This document shows, piece by piece, positions 43,314 through 50,797 of a stretch of DNA of 64,000 nt (positions are counted from its first letter, which is position 1; every line of letters begins with the position of its first letter). Origin of the DNA: CAWDAQ01 sp963800325 (GTDB lineage: Bacteria; Actinomycetota; Actinomycetes; Actinomycetales; Dermatophilaceae); NCBI GenBank assembly GCA_963800325.1, contig CAWDAQ010000002.1:124001-188000 (forward strand), given 5' to 3'. Under the pieces are notes generated by a model, which ran no database searches, was not told the origin of the DNA, and saw only the letters and a list, made by a program, of their open reading frames with translations. The translations under genes and the position numbers were made by a program.

Positions 43314-43724
43314 TCAGGAGGCCGCTCGGCCGACGAGCCGGTCGCAGAGGCGGGCGAGCTCCTCGGCGGGGTCGAGGCAGACCCCGCCGTGGACCGGTCC
43401 CGGCTGGACGACGGTGCTCCGGGGCGCGCTGAGCCAGCCGAACCGCCGTCCGAGCCCGTCGATGACCGGACGTCCCGGAGCGGGCTCGCCGCTGCACACA
43501 CCCTCGACGGTCTCCAGCGTCGCGGCGACGGCGTCGAGGTCGAGGTCGGGGAAGGCGCGAGCGAGCCGGTCCCGGTGCAGCCTCCACCGGGCGGCGAGGA
43601 AGTCCGACGCCTGGCAGTGGAGGACGACCCCGACGTTGAGGAACTCCTCCCGGTCCACGCGCGGCACGCACCGCAGCACGACGTACTGGTAGGGGACCTC
43701 GGCGCCACCGCCGGTCCCGGTCAC
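43314..43724 (-). CDS. DUF3037 protein, partner of a HipA-like kinase
   Basis: A 136-residue protein matching DUF3037: YQYVVLRCVPRVDREEFLNVGVVLHC at the N-terminus, then a helical middle and a C-terminal segment with VCLDPAEELARLCDRLV. No catalytic motif is visible. GTG 43724 overlaps the upstream kinase-like gene by four bases. HipA-like kinase and DUF3037 genes occur next to each other in many bacteria, which suggests a functional pair, but the job is unknown. Confidence 0.88.
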   Translation of the reverse strand: MTGTGGGAEVPYQYVVLRCVPRVDREEFLNVGVVLHCQASDFLAARWRLHRDRLARAFPDLDLDAVAATLETVEGVCSGEPAPGRPVIDGLGRRFGWLSAPRSTVVQPGPVHGGVCLDPAEELARLCDRLVGRAAS

Positions 43725-44596
43725 CGGGCACCTCCCGGCAGCCACGCCGCGGGCCGGTCCAGCCGGGCCAGCAGGTGCTCGCGGTAGGCCGCGCGCACCG
43801 CGTCCGGGTCGGCGAGCCACGGCGTGGGCTCGAGCCACGCGTCCGGGACCGCGCCGAGGACGGCGTCGAGCGCCTCCCCGGTCACCCGCGGAGCGAGCCG
43901 GGCGTGGGCGCCGGCCGGGTCCCCGGCGATGTCGGCCAGCACGTGCCGCGACGCGTCGAACGGCTGGCGGGCGAACCGCTCGGGATCGGGCTCCCGGTTC
44001 GGCCAGCCGTGGTGGACGTAGAGCGCGGCGCCGTGGTCGATCGCGTACACCCGGCCGTGCCAGACGAGGAGGTTCGGGTTGGCCCACGTGCGGTCGACGT
44101 TCGCGGTGAACGCGTCGAGCCAGAGGAGGTCGGCGGCCGGCCCCGCCTCCGGCGGCCGCGACCCGTCGTACCCGAAGGCGCCCGGGAGGAAGTCGACGCC
44201 GAGGTTGTCGCCGAGGCTCGCGGTGAGCAGGTCCTGGACCTCCTCGTCGGCCTCGTAGCGGGCGATGGCCCCGGAGAGGTCGACGACGACGAGCCTCGGC
44301 ACCGCCATCCCGAGCCGGCGGGCGAGCTCGCCGACGACGACCTCGGCGACGAGGACCTTCACCCCCTGCCCGGCACCGCGGAACTTCACGACGTACGTGC
44401 CGCAGTCGTCGGCCTCGACCACGCCCGGCAGCGAGCCGCCCTCCCTCAGCGGGGTGACGTACCGGGTGGCCCGGACACGCTCGAGAACCGTGTCGGGGGC
44501 GAGGTCGTCGACGGGGTCGAGGACAGTGTCGGGCGCAGTGTCGAGGGCAGGGTCGGAACCGCTGCCGGGGTCACCGTCGAGGGGGCTGTCGGGCAC
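43721..44596 (-). CDS. HipA-family kinase-like protein
   Basis: A 291-residue stand-alone HipA-like kinase domain. Visible elements: YVVKFRGAGQGVKVLVAEVVVGEL (nucleotide-binding strand with lysine), WLDAFTANVDRTWANPNLL (catalytic loop, D-x7-D-R-x3-N) and AIDHGAAL (metal-binding aspartate). The first 45 residues are Asp/Pro/Thr-rich with an internal repeat (DTVL twice). The GTG is 6 bases after TACCCT, so leaderless. No HipB-like antitoxin is nearby; the partner is DUF3037. Confidence 0.82.
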   Translation of the reverse strand: MPDSPLDGDPGSGSDPALDTAPDTVLDPVDDLAPDTVLERVRATRYVTPLREGGSLPGVVEADDCGTYVVKFRGAGQGVKVLVAEVVVGELARRLGMAVPRLVVVDLSGAIARYEADEEVQDLLTASLGDNLGVDFLPGAFGYDGSRPPEAGPAADLLWLDAFTANVDRTWANPNLLVWHGRVYAIDHGAALYVHHGWPNREPDPERFARQPFDASRHVLADIAGDPAGAHARLAPRVTGEALDAVLGAVPDAWLEPTPWLADPDAVRAAYREHLLARLDRPAAWLPGGAR

Positions 44597-44602
44597 ACCG
44601 GC

Positions 44603-44608
44603 AGGGTA
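44603..44608 (-). promoter_or_regulatory. -10 element of leaderless HipA-like/DUF3037 operon
   Basis: TACCCT with 6 bases to GTG 44596; this supports the full-length start including the repetitive N-terminus. Confidence 0.55.
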
Positions 44609-44617
44609 GTGGTCGGC

Positions 44618-45835
44618 TCAGGCGTCGCCGGCGCCGACGTACTCGGCCTCCTCGACGGAGTGGCTCGGGGCGGTCTCGTGCCCCGGGGCGCCGTCGACGC
44701 CCCGCAGCAGCGGACGGGAGGCGGTCAGCAGCAGCGTGGCGGCGGCGACCGCGCCCGCGCCGACCCAGAACGGGGCGTGGACGCTGACGTTCTCGCCGAG
44801 CGTGCCCGCCAGCCACGGCGCGACGGCGCCGCCGGTGAAGCGGACGAAGCTGTACGCCGCCGAGGCCACGCCCCGCTCGACCGGCGCCGCCTTCATGACG
44901 GTCTCGGTGATGAGGGTGTTGTTGATGCCGAGGAAGGCGCCGGCGAGGACCACCCCGACGATGAGCACCGCCTTGCTGTCGGTCCACAGCGCCATGGCGG
45001 CGAGAATGACCGCGAAGCCGCTGAGCGCGCCGATGACCCCGGGGACGGTGCCGATGCGACGCTGCAGCCAGGGGGCCACGACGACCGACGTGAACGCGAG
45101 CAGGAGGCCCCACCCGAAGAACACGAGCCCGACCCGGTGCGCGTCGAGGTCGAGCGGGAACGGGGTGAAGGCGAGCAGGGTGAAGAACCCGAAGTTGTAG
45201 AGCATGGCGGTGAGGCCGACCATGAGCAGGCTGCGGTGCCCCAGGGCCCGGAACGGCGCCGAGATCGGCGTCGGGGCGCCCTCGGGGCGGGTCGGTGGCA
45301 GCGCGAACGCGGTCCCGACGAGGGCGATGGTCATCAGGCCGGCGACGCCGAAGAACGGCGCGCGCCACGAGATCGAGCCCAGCTCGCCCCCGACGAGGGG
45401 GCCGGCCGCGATGCCCAGGCCGAGGGCGGCCTCGAACAGGATGATCGCCTGTCCGACCGAGCCCTTGGCCGAGCGGACGATGGTCGCCAGCGCGGTGGCG
45501 ATGAAGAGGGCGTTGCCGAGGCCCCAGACGGCGCGCCACCCGACGATGCCGCCGATCGAGGACGACATCCCCGCCAGCGCCGACCCGATGATGATGACGA
45601 CGAGGCCGGAGACGAGGGTGCGCTTGGCCCCGATGCGGCTCGACACCCAGCCGGTGACGAGCATCGAGACGCCCATGACGAGCATGTAGCTGGTGAAGAG
45701 CAGGGAGACCTGCGAGGGGGTGGCACCGAGCTTGTCGGCGATCGGCTTGAGGATCGGGTCGACGAGTCCGATCCCCATGAACGCGATGACGCAGGCGAAG
45801 GCGACGGTCCACACCGTCTTGGGTTGGCGGAGCAC
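44618..45835 (-). CDS. Major facilitator superfamily transporter (drug exporter-like)
   Basis: A 405-residue protein with 12 predicted transmembrane helices and the MFS motif A region around GWVSSRIGAKRTLVSG. The start of the protein, KTVWTVAFACVIAFMGIGLVDPILKPI, and its MarR neighbour point to an exporter of the Bcr/EmrB-like group. It is 7 bases downstream of the marR gene and thus in an operon. A small molecule inducer is likely but unknown. Confidence 0.9.
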   Translation of the reverse strand: MLRQPKTVWTVAFACVIAFMGIGLVDPILKPIADKLGATPSQVSLLFTSYMLVMGVSMLVTGWVSSRIGAKRTLVSGLVVIIIGSALAGMSSSIGGIVGWRAVWGLGNALFIATALATIVRSAKGSVGQAIILFEAALGLGIAAGPLVGGELGSISWRAPFFGVAGLMTIALVGTAFALPPTRPEGAPTPISAPFRALGHRSLLMVGLTAMLYNFGFFTLLAFTPFPLDLDAHRVGLVFFGWGLLLAFTSVVVAPWLQRRIGTVPGVIGALSGFAVILAAMALWTDSKAVLIVGVVLAGAFLGINNTLITETVMKAAPVERGVASAAYSFVRFTGGAVAPWLAGTLGENVSVHAPFWVGAGAVAAATLLLTASRPLLRGVDGAPGHETAPSHSVEEAEYVGAGDA

Positions 45836-45842
45836 GGGGTGA

Positions 45843-46307
45843 TCAGTCCTTTCGGGGGACGGCGCCGCGGGCGGCGGCGGCGTCGAGGAGCAAGGTCATG
45901 GCCTCCACGGCGTCGGAGAGGCGTTCGAGCGTGGCCGCGGGCAGCTCGCGCAGCAGCGGCGCGACGGCGTCCACCCGGGCCTGGCGGGCCCCGGCGAGGG
46001 CCTCGGCGCCGGCCGGGGAGAGCTCGACGAGCGAGGCCCGTCCGTCGTCGGGGTCGGCGGTGCGCCGGACCCAGCCGAGGGACTCCAGGCGCTGGACCTG
46101 GCCGCTCATCGTCGGCTGCGTGCAGTGGTCGGCCTCGGCGAGGGCGCTGATGCGGCTCGGTCCGAGCTGCTCGACCAGGGACAGCAGCCGCCCCTGGGCG
46201 GGGGAGATCTCGAAGGTGGCGCTGTGACTGGCCCACCGGTTGACCCGGGCGACGACCCGGAGCAGGTCGTCGCCGAGGGCGGTGGGGTCGGGCACGCGGT
46301 CGCTCAT
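45843..46307 (-). CDS. MarR-family repressor
   Basis: A 154-residue winged-helix regulator: ISPAQGRLLSLVEQLGP, ISALAEADHCTQPTMSGQVQRLESLGWVRR (recognition helix and wing), DDGRASLVELSPAG. It should bind its own promoter and control the MFS gene that follows. ATG 46307 is preferred over the TTG at 46316 because the -10 TATATT lies 7 bases upstream of the ATG, giving a leaderless mRNA. Confidence 0.92.
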   Translation of the reverse strand: MSDRVPDPTALGDDLLRVVARVNRWASHSATFEISPAQGRLLSLVEQLGPSRISALAEADHCTQPTMSGQVQRLESLGWVRRTADPDDGRASLVELSPAGAEALAGARQARVDAVAPLLRELPAATLERLSDAVEAMTLLLDAAAARGAVPRKD

Positions 46308-46311
46308 GCCC

Positions 46312-46342
46312 GGCAATATAGTTCGCCAACCTATCTATTGCC
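46312..46342. promoter_or_regulatory. MarR operator and -10 of the marR-MFS operon
   Basis: On the plus strand GGCAATA (46312-46318) pairs with TATTGCC (46336-46342), and the inner ATAGTT-CGCC-AAC-C-TAT (46318-46334) is a near-palindrome of the MarR operator kind. It covers the minus-strand -10 TATATT (46320-46315), so binding would block transcription. Confidence 0.6.
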
Positions 46343-46425
46343 AATCCGCCGGGGGCGCTGGGCCCGTGGCCGGCCCCGAGCGCCCACGCGGTGGGCCTGC
46401 GAGCCCGCCTCCGTGGCCACCCGCC

Positions 46426-46466
46426 GGGTGTCGTCAGTGGTCGAGCGGGTGTCGTCAGTGGTCGAG
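46426..46466. repeat. 20-bp direct repeat across the ligB stop codon
   Basis: GGGTGTCGTCAGTGGTCGAG occurs at 46426-46445 and 46447-46466 (21-base period). It repeats the last codons and stop of ligB, so it looks like a small slippage duplication. Confidence 0.8.
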
Positions 46467-47984
46467 GGCGCGGACGGTCTCGAGGGTGTCGGCCTCGTCG
46501 GGGCCCTTGTCGTCGCGGTAGCGCAGGACGCGGGCGAAGCGGAGGGCGACGCCGCCGGGGTAGCGGGTCGAGCGCTGCACGCCGTCGACGGCGACCTCGA
46601 CGACCTGCTCCGGGCGGACGTGGACGACGTGGCCCTCGCGGCGGGTCTCGAGGCCGAGGAAGCGCTCGGTCTGCCAGGCGAGGACCTCGTCGGTCATCCC
46701 CTTGAAGGTCTTGCCGAGCATGACGAACCCGTCCGCGTCGCGGGCACCGAGGTGGATGTTCGACAGCCAGCCGCGGCGCCGGCCGCTGCCCCACTCGACG
46801 GCGAGCACGACGAGGTCGAGGGTGTGCCGCGGCTTGACCTTGACCCAGCCCGAGCCGCGACGGCCGGCGGCGTACGGGGCGTCCGGGCTCTTCGCGACGA
46901 CGCCCTCGAGCCCGGCCTCGACCTGGGCCGCGAAGAACGACTCGGCCGCGTCGAGGTCGCCGACGCTCTCCCGGGGGACGAGCGCCGCCGCGGGGACGAC
47001 GTCGGCGAGGACCCCGAAGCGCTCGGCGGCCGGGGCGCCGGTCAGGTCACGGCCGTCGAGGTGGAGCACGTCGAAGAAGAACGGCGTCACGGGCACCTCG
47101 GCGCGCAGGGTCTCGGGGCCGGTGCTGCTCGCGGTCCGGGCGCCGGTGACCTGGAACGGCTCGGGGCGGCCCCGGCGGTCGAGGGCGACGACCTCGCCGT
47201 CGAGGACGAGGCTGGCGGGCGTGAGCGCGCGGACGACCTCGACGACCTCGGGCAGCCGGGTGGTGACGTCGTCGAGCGAGCGGGTGAACAGTCGCACCTC
47301 GTCGCCGTCCTTGTGCGCCTGCACGCGGATCCCGTCGAGCTTGCCGTCGAGGACCACCCGGTCGGTGCCGATGGTCCCCAGGGCCGCCGCCACGTCGGAA
47401 GCCGACGCCGCGAGCATCGGGCGGAGCGGCCGGCCGACCTCGAGGCGGACCGCGGCGAGCCCGGCGCGCCCTCGCTCCGCCGCGACCGCGGCGACCTCGG
47501 CGGTGTGGCCGGCCAGGGTCACCGCGCGCCGGACCTCCGACTCCGGGACCTCGAACGCGGTCGCCACCGCCTTGAGCATCACGCCGTCCTGGGCCCCCTG
47601 CCGCAGCTCCCCGGTCAGCAGGCCGCGCAGGAACGCCTGCTCGGCCGCCGTGGCCCGGCCGAGCAGGTCGGCGAGCTCGGCGCGGCGGCGGGCGGCCACC
47701 CCGGTCCCGGCCATCCCGGCGAGCCGGGTCGCGGCCGCGTCCACGTCGGCCACCGTGAGGCTCGGCCCGGACGCGGGGGAGGGGAGCTCGGTCAGCGAGC
47801 GCCAGCTGACCCCGACGCGGCCCTGGGGGAGGACCCCCGCGAGGTGGGACGCGACCGCCGTCAGGGTGGCCGTCGACTCGGCGGCGGCGGCCGAGAGGGC
47901 AGCCGCCACGGCATCGACCTTGGCGGTGCGCGAGCTCGTCGCGGCGACCCGGCCGGAGGTGTCGACGACGTCCTGGAACAGCAC
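46455..47984 (-). CDS. ligB: ATP-dependent DNA ligase (LigB type)
   Basis: A 509-residue ATP-dependent ligase of the actinobacterial LigB group. It has an N-terminal DNA-binding domain, the nucleotidyltransferase motif I KLDGIR (the lysine is adenylated), motif III FFFDVLHLDG, motif IV LEGVVAKSPDAPY and motif V WVKVKPRH, and a C-terminal OB fold. Start GTG 47984 matches the N-terminus of Rv3062 (LFQDVV against LLHDVA); GTG 47990 is also possible. The essential replicative NAD-dependent ligase should be elsewhere. CAGACT 7 bases upstream may be a weak -10. Confidence 0.94.
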   Translation of the reverse strand: MLFQDVVDTSGRVAATSSRTAKVDAVAAALSAAAAESTATLTAVASHLAGVLPQGRVGVSWRSLTELPSPASGPSLTVADVDAAATRLAGMAGTGVAARRRAELADLLGRATAAEQAFLRGLLTGELRQGAQDGVMLKAVATAFEVPESEVRRAVTLAGHTAEVAAVAAERGRAGLAAVRLEVGRPLRPMLAASASDVAAALGTIGTDRVVLDGKLDGIRVQAHKDGDEVRLFTRSLDDVTTRLPEVVEVVRALTPASLVLDGEVVALDRRGRPEPFQVTGARTASSTGPETLRAEVPVTPFFFDVLHLDGRDLTGAPAAERFGVLADVVPAAALVPRESVGDLDAAESFFAAQVEAGLEGVVAKSPDAPYAAGRRGSGWVKVKPRHTLDLVVLAVEWGSGRRRGWLSNIHLGARDADGFVMLGKTFKGMTDEVLAWQTERFLGLETRREGHVVHVRPEQVVEVAVDGVQRSTRYPGGVALRFARVLRYRDDKGPDEADTLETVRALDH

Positions 47985-48112
47985 GGGCACCAGTCTGCCC
48001 GGGGGCCCCGACAGGGCCCCGGTGGCCCACACGGGCGATTTCGCCCACCGTCGCGGGGCGTGTAGTCTTCCCGTCGTCACGGGCCGTTCCCACACGGCCC
48101 GGTGGCCGCCTC

Positions 48113-48201
48113 GTCCGGGTGGCGGAATTGGCAGACGCGCTAGCTTGAGGTGCTAGTCCCCGTACAAGGGGGTGGGGGTTCAAGTCCCCCCTCGGACACC
48201 A
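48113..48201 (+). tRNA. tRNA-Leu, anticodon GAG
   Basis: An 89-base class II tRNA with a 7-bp acceptor stem (GTCCGGG with CTCGGAC, one G-T pair), anticodon stem CTAGC/GCTAG around the loop TTGAGGT, a long variable arm (TCCCC/GGGGG) and T arm GGGGG-TTCAAGT-CCCCC. The 3' CCA is encoded. The anticodon GAG reads CUC and CUU leucine codons; CUC is very frequent in this window. Confidence 0.97.
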
Positions 48202-48205
48202 GCAG

Positions 48206-48231
48206 GGTCCCGGGTGTGCTCACCCGGGACC
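48206..48231 (+). terminator. Terminator of tRNA-Leu
   Basis: GGTCCCGGGT-GTGCTC-ACCCGGGACC, a perfect 10-bp stem with a 6-base loop, 5 bases after the tRNA, followed by CTTCGTCGTTCC. Confidence 0.85.
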
Positions 48232-48414
48232 TTCGTCGTTCCCTCCCGGCGCACCTCACCCGCACTCGCGTCCGCACCCGTGCCGGTGCCCGCTCCTCCC
48301 GCCCGACCCCGCGTCGTGCGGTCCTCCTCAGGTGACCGCCGATCCTGCCGACGTGCTCGGGGGCGTGCCCACGCCCGCGATCAGTCCCCGGATCCCGAGC
48401 ACCGAAGGCAGGCC

Positions 48415-49992
48415 ATGTCCCGAACCCCGCGAGCGTCCGCCCGTCGTCCTCTCCCCCTCGCCCGACGCCGCGCGGCGCTCGTCGTCGTCGCGGTCGCCGC
48501 GTCGTCGGCCGTGGCGCCCGTCGGCTCGGGCGGGTCGGCCGCCGCGGCGAACGGCGTCCTCCTCGCCAACCCCTCGTTCGAGTCCGAGCCGCCCACCGGC
48601 GGTCCGGCGACGTGCTGGCAGCGGGGGCACTACGGCAGCGGGTCCTCCCGGTTCACCGGCACCCGCACCGCCCACAGCGGGTCCCGGGCGGGCCGGCTCC
48701 GGGTCACCAGCCTCGCGAGCGGTGCGAACCGGAAGGTCGTGGTCGACCAGCGCGACCACGCCTGCGCGCCGTCCGTCACCCCGGGACACCAGTACACGGT
48801 GTCCGTGAACTACCGCGCGACGACCCGTCCGCGCATGGTCCTCTACTACCGCGACGCCGCGGGCCGCTGGCGGTGGTGGGACCAGGGGTCGGCCTCCCCC
48901 CGCGCCGACACGTGGACGAAGCTGTCCTTCACGACCGCCCCCGTGCCGGCGGGTGCCACCGCACTGAGCTTCGGGCCGTCGGTGTCCTCGACCGGGCGCC
49001 TGCTCGTCGACGACGCCACGATGGTCGACCGCGGCCCGGAGGAGTCCCCGGCGCCGTCGACGCCGCCACCGACGACCGACCCGGCGGCTACCGTGCGGGT
49101 CGCGACGTCGTCCGAGCTGACCTCGGCGCTGGCGAGGGCCGAGCCCGGCACGACGATCGCGCTCTCGGACGGGACCTACTCCGGCCGGTTCACGCTGTCG
49201 CGCTCGGGCACGGCGAGCGCGCCGATCCGCGTTGTCGGCGGACGCGGTGCCGTCCTCGACGGCGGGTCCACCGCGAACGGCTACGTCCTCCACCTCGACC
49301 GGGCGGACCACGTCCGCCTCGAGGGCTTCACGGTGCGCGGCGGGCAGAAGTCCGTCGTCATCGACGAGTCGAGCAACGACGTGCTCACCGGGCTCGACCT
49401 CGGCCGCACCGGCTGCGAGGTCGTTCTCCTGCGCAACTTCAGCCGCGACAACCTGGTCGAGGGCAACGAGATCCACGACTCGGGACTCGCCACGCCCGGC
49501 TACGGCGAGGGGGTCTACATCGGGCTGTCGGCGTCGAACTGGTCCTCTACGAGCCAGTCGCGCACCGGGGGAGCCCCCGACACCTCCGACCGGAACCGGG
49601 TCGTCGGGAACCACATCGTCCGCACCACGGCCGAGAGCGTGGACGTCAAGGAGGGCACGACCGGCGGGGTGGTCGCGGGGAACACCTTCGACGCCACCGG
49701 CCTGAGCGGGGCCAACTACGCCGACTCCTGGGTCGACGTCGCCGGGAACGGCTACCGCGTCGAGGGCAACACCGGGCTCAACCCGGGCGGGGTCCTGCTC
49801 GACGGCTTCCAGACCCACGTCATCCGGGCCGGTTGGGGCGAGGACAACGTCTTCGCCGCGAACACGGGCGCGGTCGACGCCGCGGGCTACGGCATCAACA
49901 TCCACACCAAGGGCTCCGGCAACGTCGTGCGTGCCAGCAACAGCCTCTCCGGCGCGGGCAGGGGGCTGAGCAACGTCGCGGTCTCCCCGTGA
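48415..49992 (+). CDS. Secreted right-handed beta-helix protein with N-terminal carbohydrate-binding-like domain
   Basis: A 525-residue exported protein. An Arg-rich signal peptide ends near AAAANG (about residue 44). Residues about 45-205 form a jelly-roll domain of the CBM/galactose-binding type (LANPSFESEPP, LRVTSLASGANRKVV, FGPSVSSTGRLLVDD). After a Pro/Thr linker, residues 225-525 form a parallel beta-helix (SELTSALARAEPGTTIALSDGTYSG and repeated VRLEGFTVRGG, NLVEGNEIHDSG units) resembling PL6-type lyases and NosD/epimerase proteins. Catalytic residues were not assigned. Likely cuts or modifies the polymer made by the convergent operon. ATG 48415 follows GAAGGCAGG. Confidence 0.83.
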   Translation: MSRTPRASARRPLPLARRRAALVVVAVAASSAVAPVGSGGSAAAANGVLLANPSFESEPPTGGPATCWQRGHYGSGSSRFTGTRTAHSGSRAGRLRVTSLASGANRKVVVDQRDHACAPSVTPGHQYTVSVNYRATTRPRMVLYYRDAAGRWRWWDQGSASPRADTWTKLSFTTAPVPAGATALSFGPSVSSTGRLLVDDATMVDRGPEESPAPSTPPPTTDPAATVRVATSSELTSALARAEPGTTIALSDGTYSGRFTLSRSGTASAPIRVVGGRGAVLDGGSTANGYVLHLDRADHVRLEGFTVRGGQKSVVIDESSNDVLTGLDLGRTGCEVVLLRNFSRDNLVEGNEIHDSGLATPGYGEGVYIGLSASNWSSTSQSRTGGAPDTSDRNRVVGNHIVRTTAESVDVKEGTTGGVVAGNTFDATGLSGANYADSWVDVAGNGYRVEGNTGLNPGGVLLDGFQTHVIRAGWGEDNVFAANTGAVDAAGYGINIHTKGSGNVVRASNSLSGAGRGLSNVAVSP

Positions 49993-50026
49993 CGCGCTCG
50001 GGCGGCGGGGACGTGGGGGCGGCGAG

Positions 50027-50797
50027 TCAGGGGGCCCGGCGGACGACGAGGTGCCGGAAGTGGAACTCGGCGTTGTCGCCGCGCACCCCGACCCGGCCGC
50101 GTCCCCGCAGCGGGGGCGCGTCGCCCTGACCGTCGTCGAGCACCGACACGACGACCCGGTCCCCGCGGGCGAGCGTGAGCCGGACCCCGCCCGGCTCGTC
50201 GCGGACCGTCACGGCGTAGTCCCCCCAGCGGCCGATCGGGCAGGGCATCCGGACCTGCGCGAGGGTCTCGTAGAACCCGTCGTCGGAGTTGGTCCCGGGC
50301 TCCTTGCGCTTCACCGCCGTGGTGCCGTCCCGCCGGCAGAGGCTCACGGCGTACAGGCGGTCGGGGGTGGTGTAGCGCAGGAAGAGGTGGACCCCGTCCC
50401 AGGCCCGCCTGCCCGTCCGTGGGGTCGTGGTGAGCCGGGAGACGTCGAGCTGGAGGGTGACCCGGACGTCGCCGAAGTCCTGCCGCCGACTCACCGCGCG
50501 CAGCACCGCCGAACCCGTGGCGGTGCGACTCGCCGCGTCCGGGGATTCGCCGTCGACCGGCCCGCTCCAGCCGGTCGTGTGGTCGGCGAACAGCGACCCG
50601 CTCGTGACCTTCCACGCGGGTGAGACCGCGACCCCGCGCGCCTCGGGGTGGCGGTGGGCGAGCTCGTTCGTCACGAGGCTCCGCCCGGCCGGGAAGGACG
50701 GTTGCCAGAGAGCACGGTTCCGTCCGTCGGGGTGCAGGCCGACCGCGGCCATGACCGCGAGGAGCATGACGAGCAGCGCCACCCGGCGCCGAGTCAC
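50027..50797 (-). CDS. Secreted beta-sandwich protein of the exopolysaccharide operon
   Basis: A 256-residue protein with an N-terminal signal or anchor (RRVALLVMLLAVMAAVGL, residues 4-22) and a lectin-like beta-sandwich: VRVTLQLDVSRL, WDGVHLFLRYTTPDRLYAVSLCRRDG, GDYAVTVRDEPGGVRLTLARGDRVV, ending in AEFHFRHLVVR. This is the LamG/DUF1080-like fold, which binds sugars. The C-terminal region of the upstream deacetylase has the same kind of fold. GTG 50797 overlaps the deacetylase stop (GTGA). It is the last gene of the operon; polymer binding is the likely role. Confidence 0.72.
   Translation of the reverse strand: MTRRRVALLVMLLAVMAAVGLHPDGRNRALWQPSFPAGRSLVTNELAHRHPEARGVAVSPAWKVTSGSLFADHTTGWSGPVDGESPDAASRTATGSAVLRAVSRRQDFGDVRVTLQLDVSRLTTTPRTGRRAWDGVHLFLRYTTPDRLYAVSLCRRDGTTAVKRKEPGTNSDDGFYETLAQVRMPCPIGRWGDYAVTVRDEPGGVRLTLARGDRVVVSVLDDGQGDAPPLRGRGRVGVRGDNAEFHFRHLVVRRAP

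Noticed and set aside
40222..43692. An 1156-codon open frame on the plus strand across several genes
   Set aside because: It overlaps the SPFH, TauE/SafE and SpoU genes in a different frame; its composition (Arg/Pro/Ala runs) is that of a frame shadow.
48113..48201. tRNA-Leu as an integration site for a genomic island with the exopolysaccharide locus
   Set aside because: No integrase gene and no second copy of the tRNA 3' end were found in the window. The locus may still have been transferred, but the evidence is missing.
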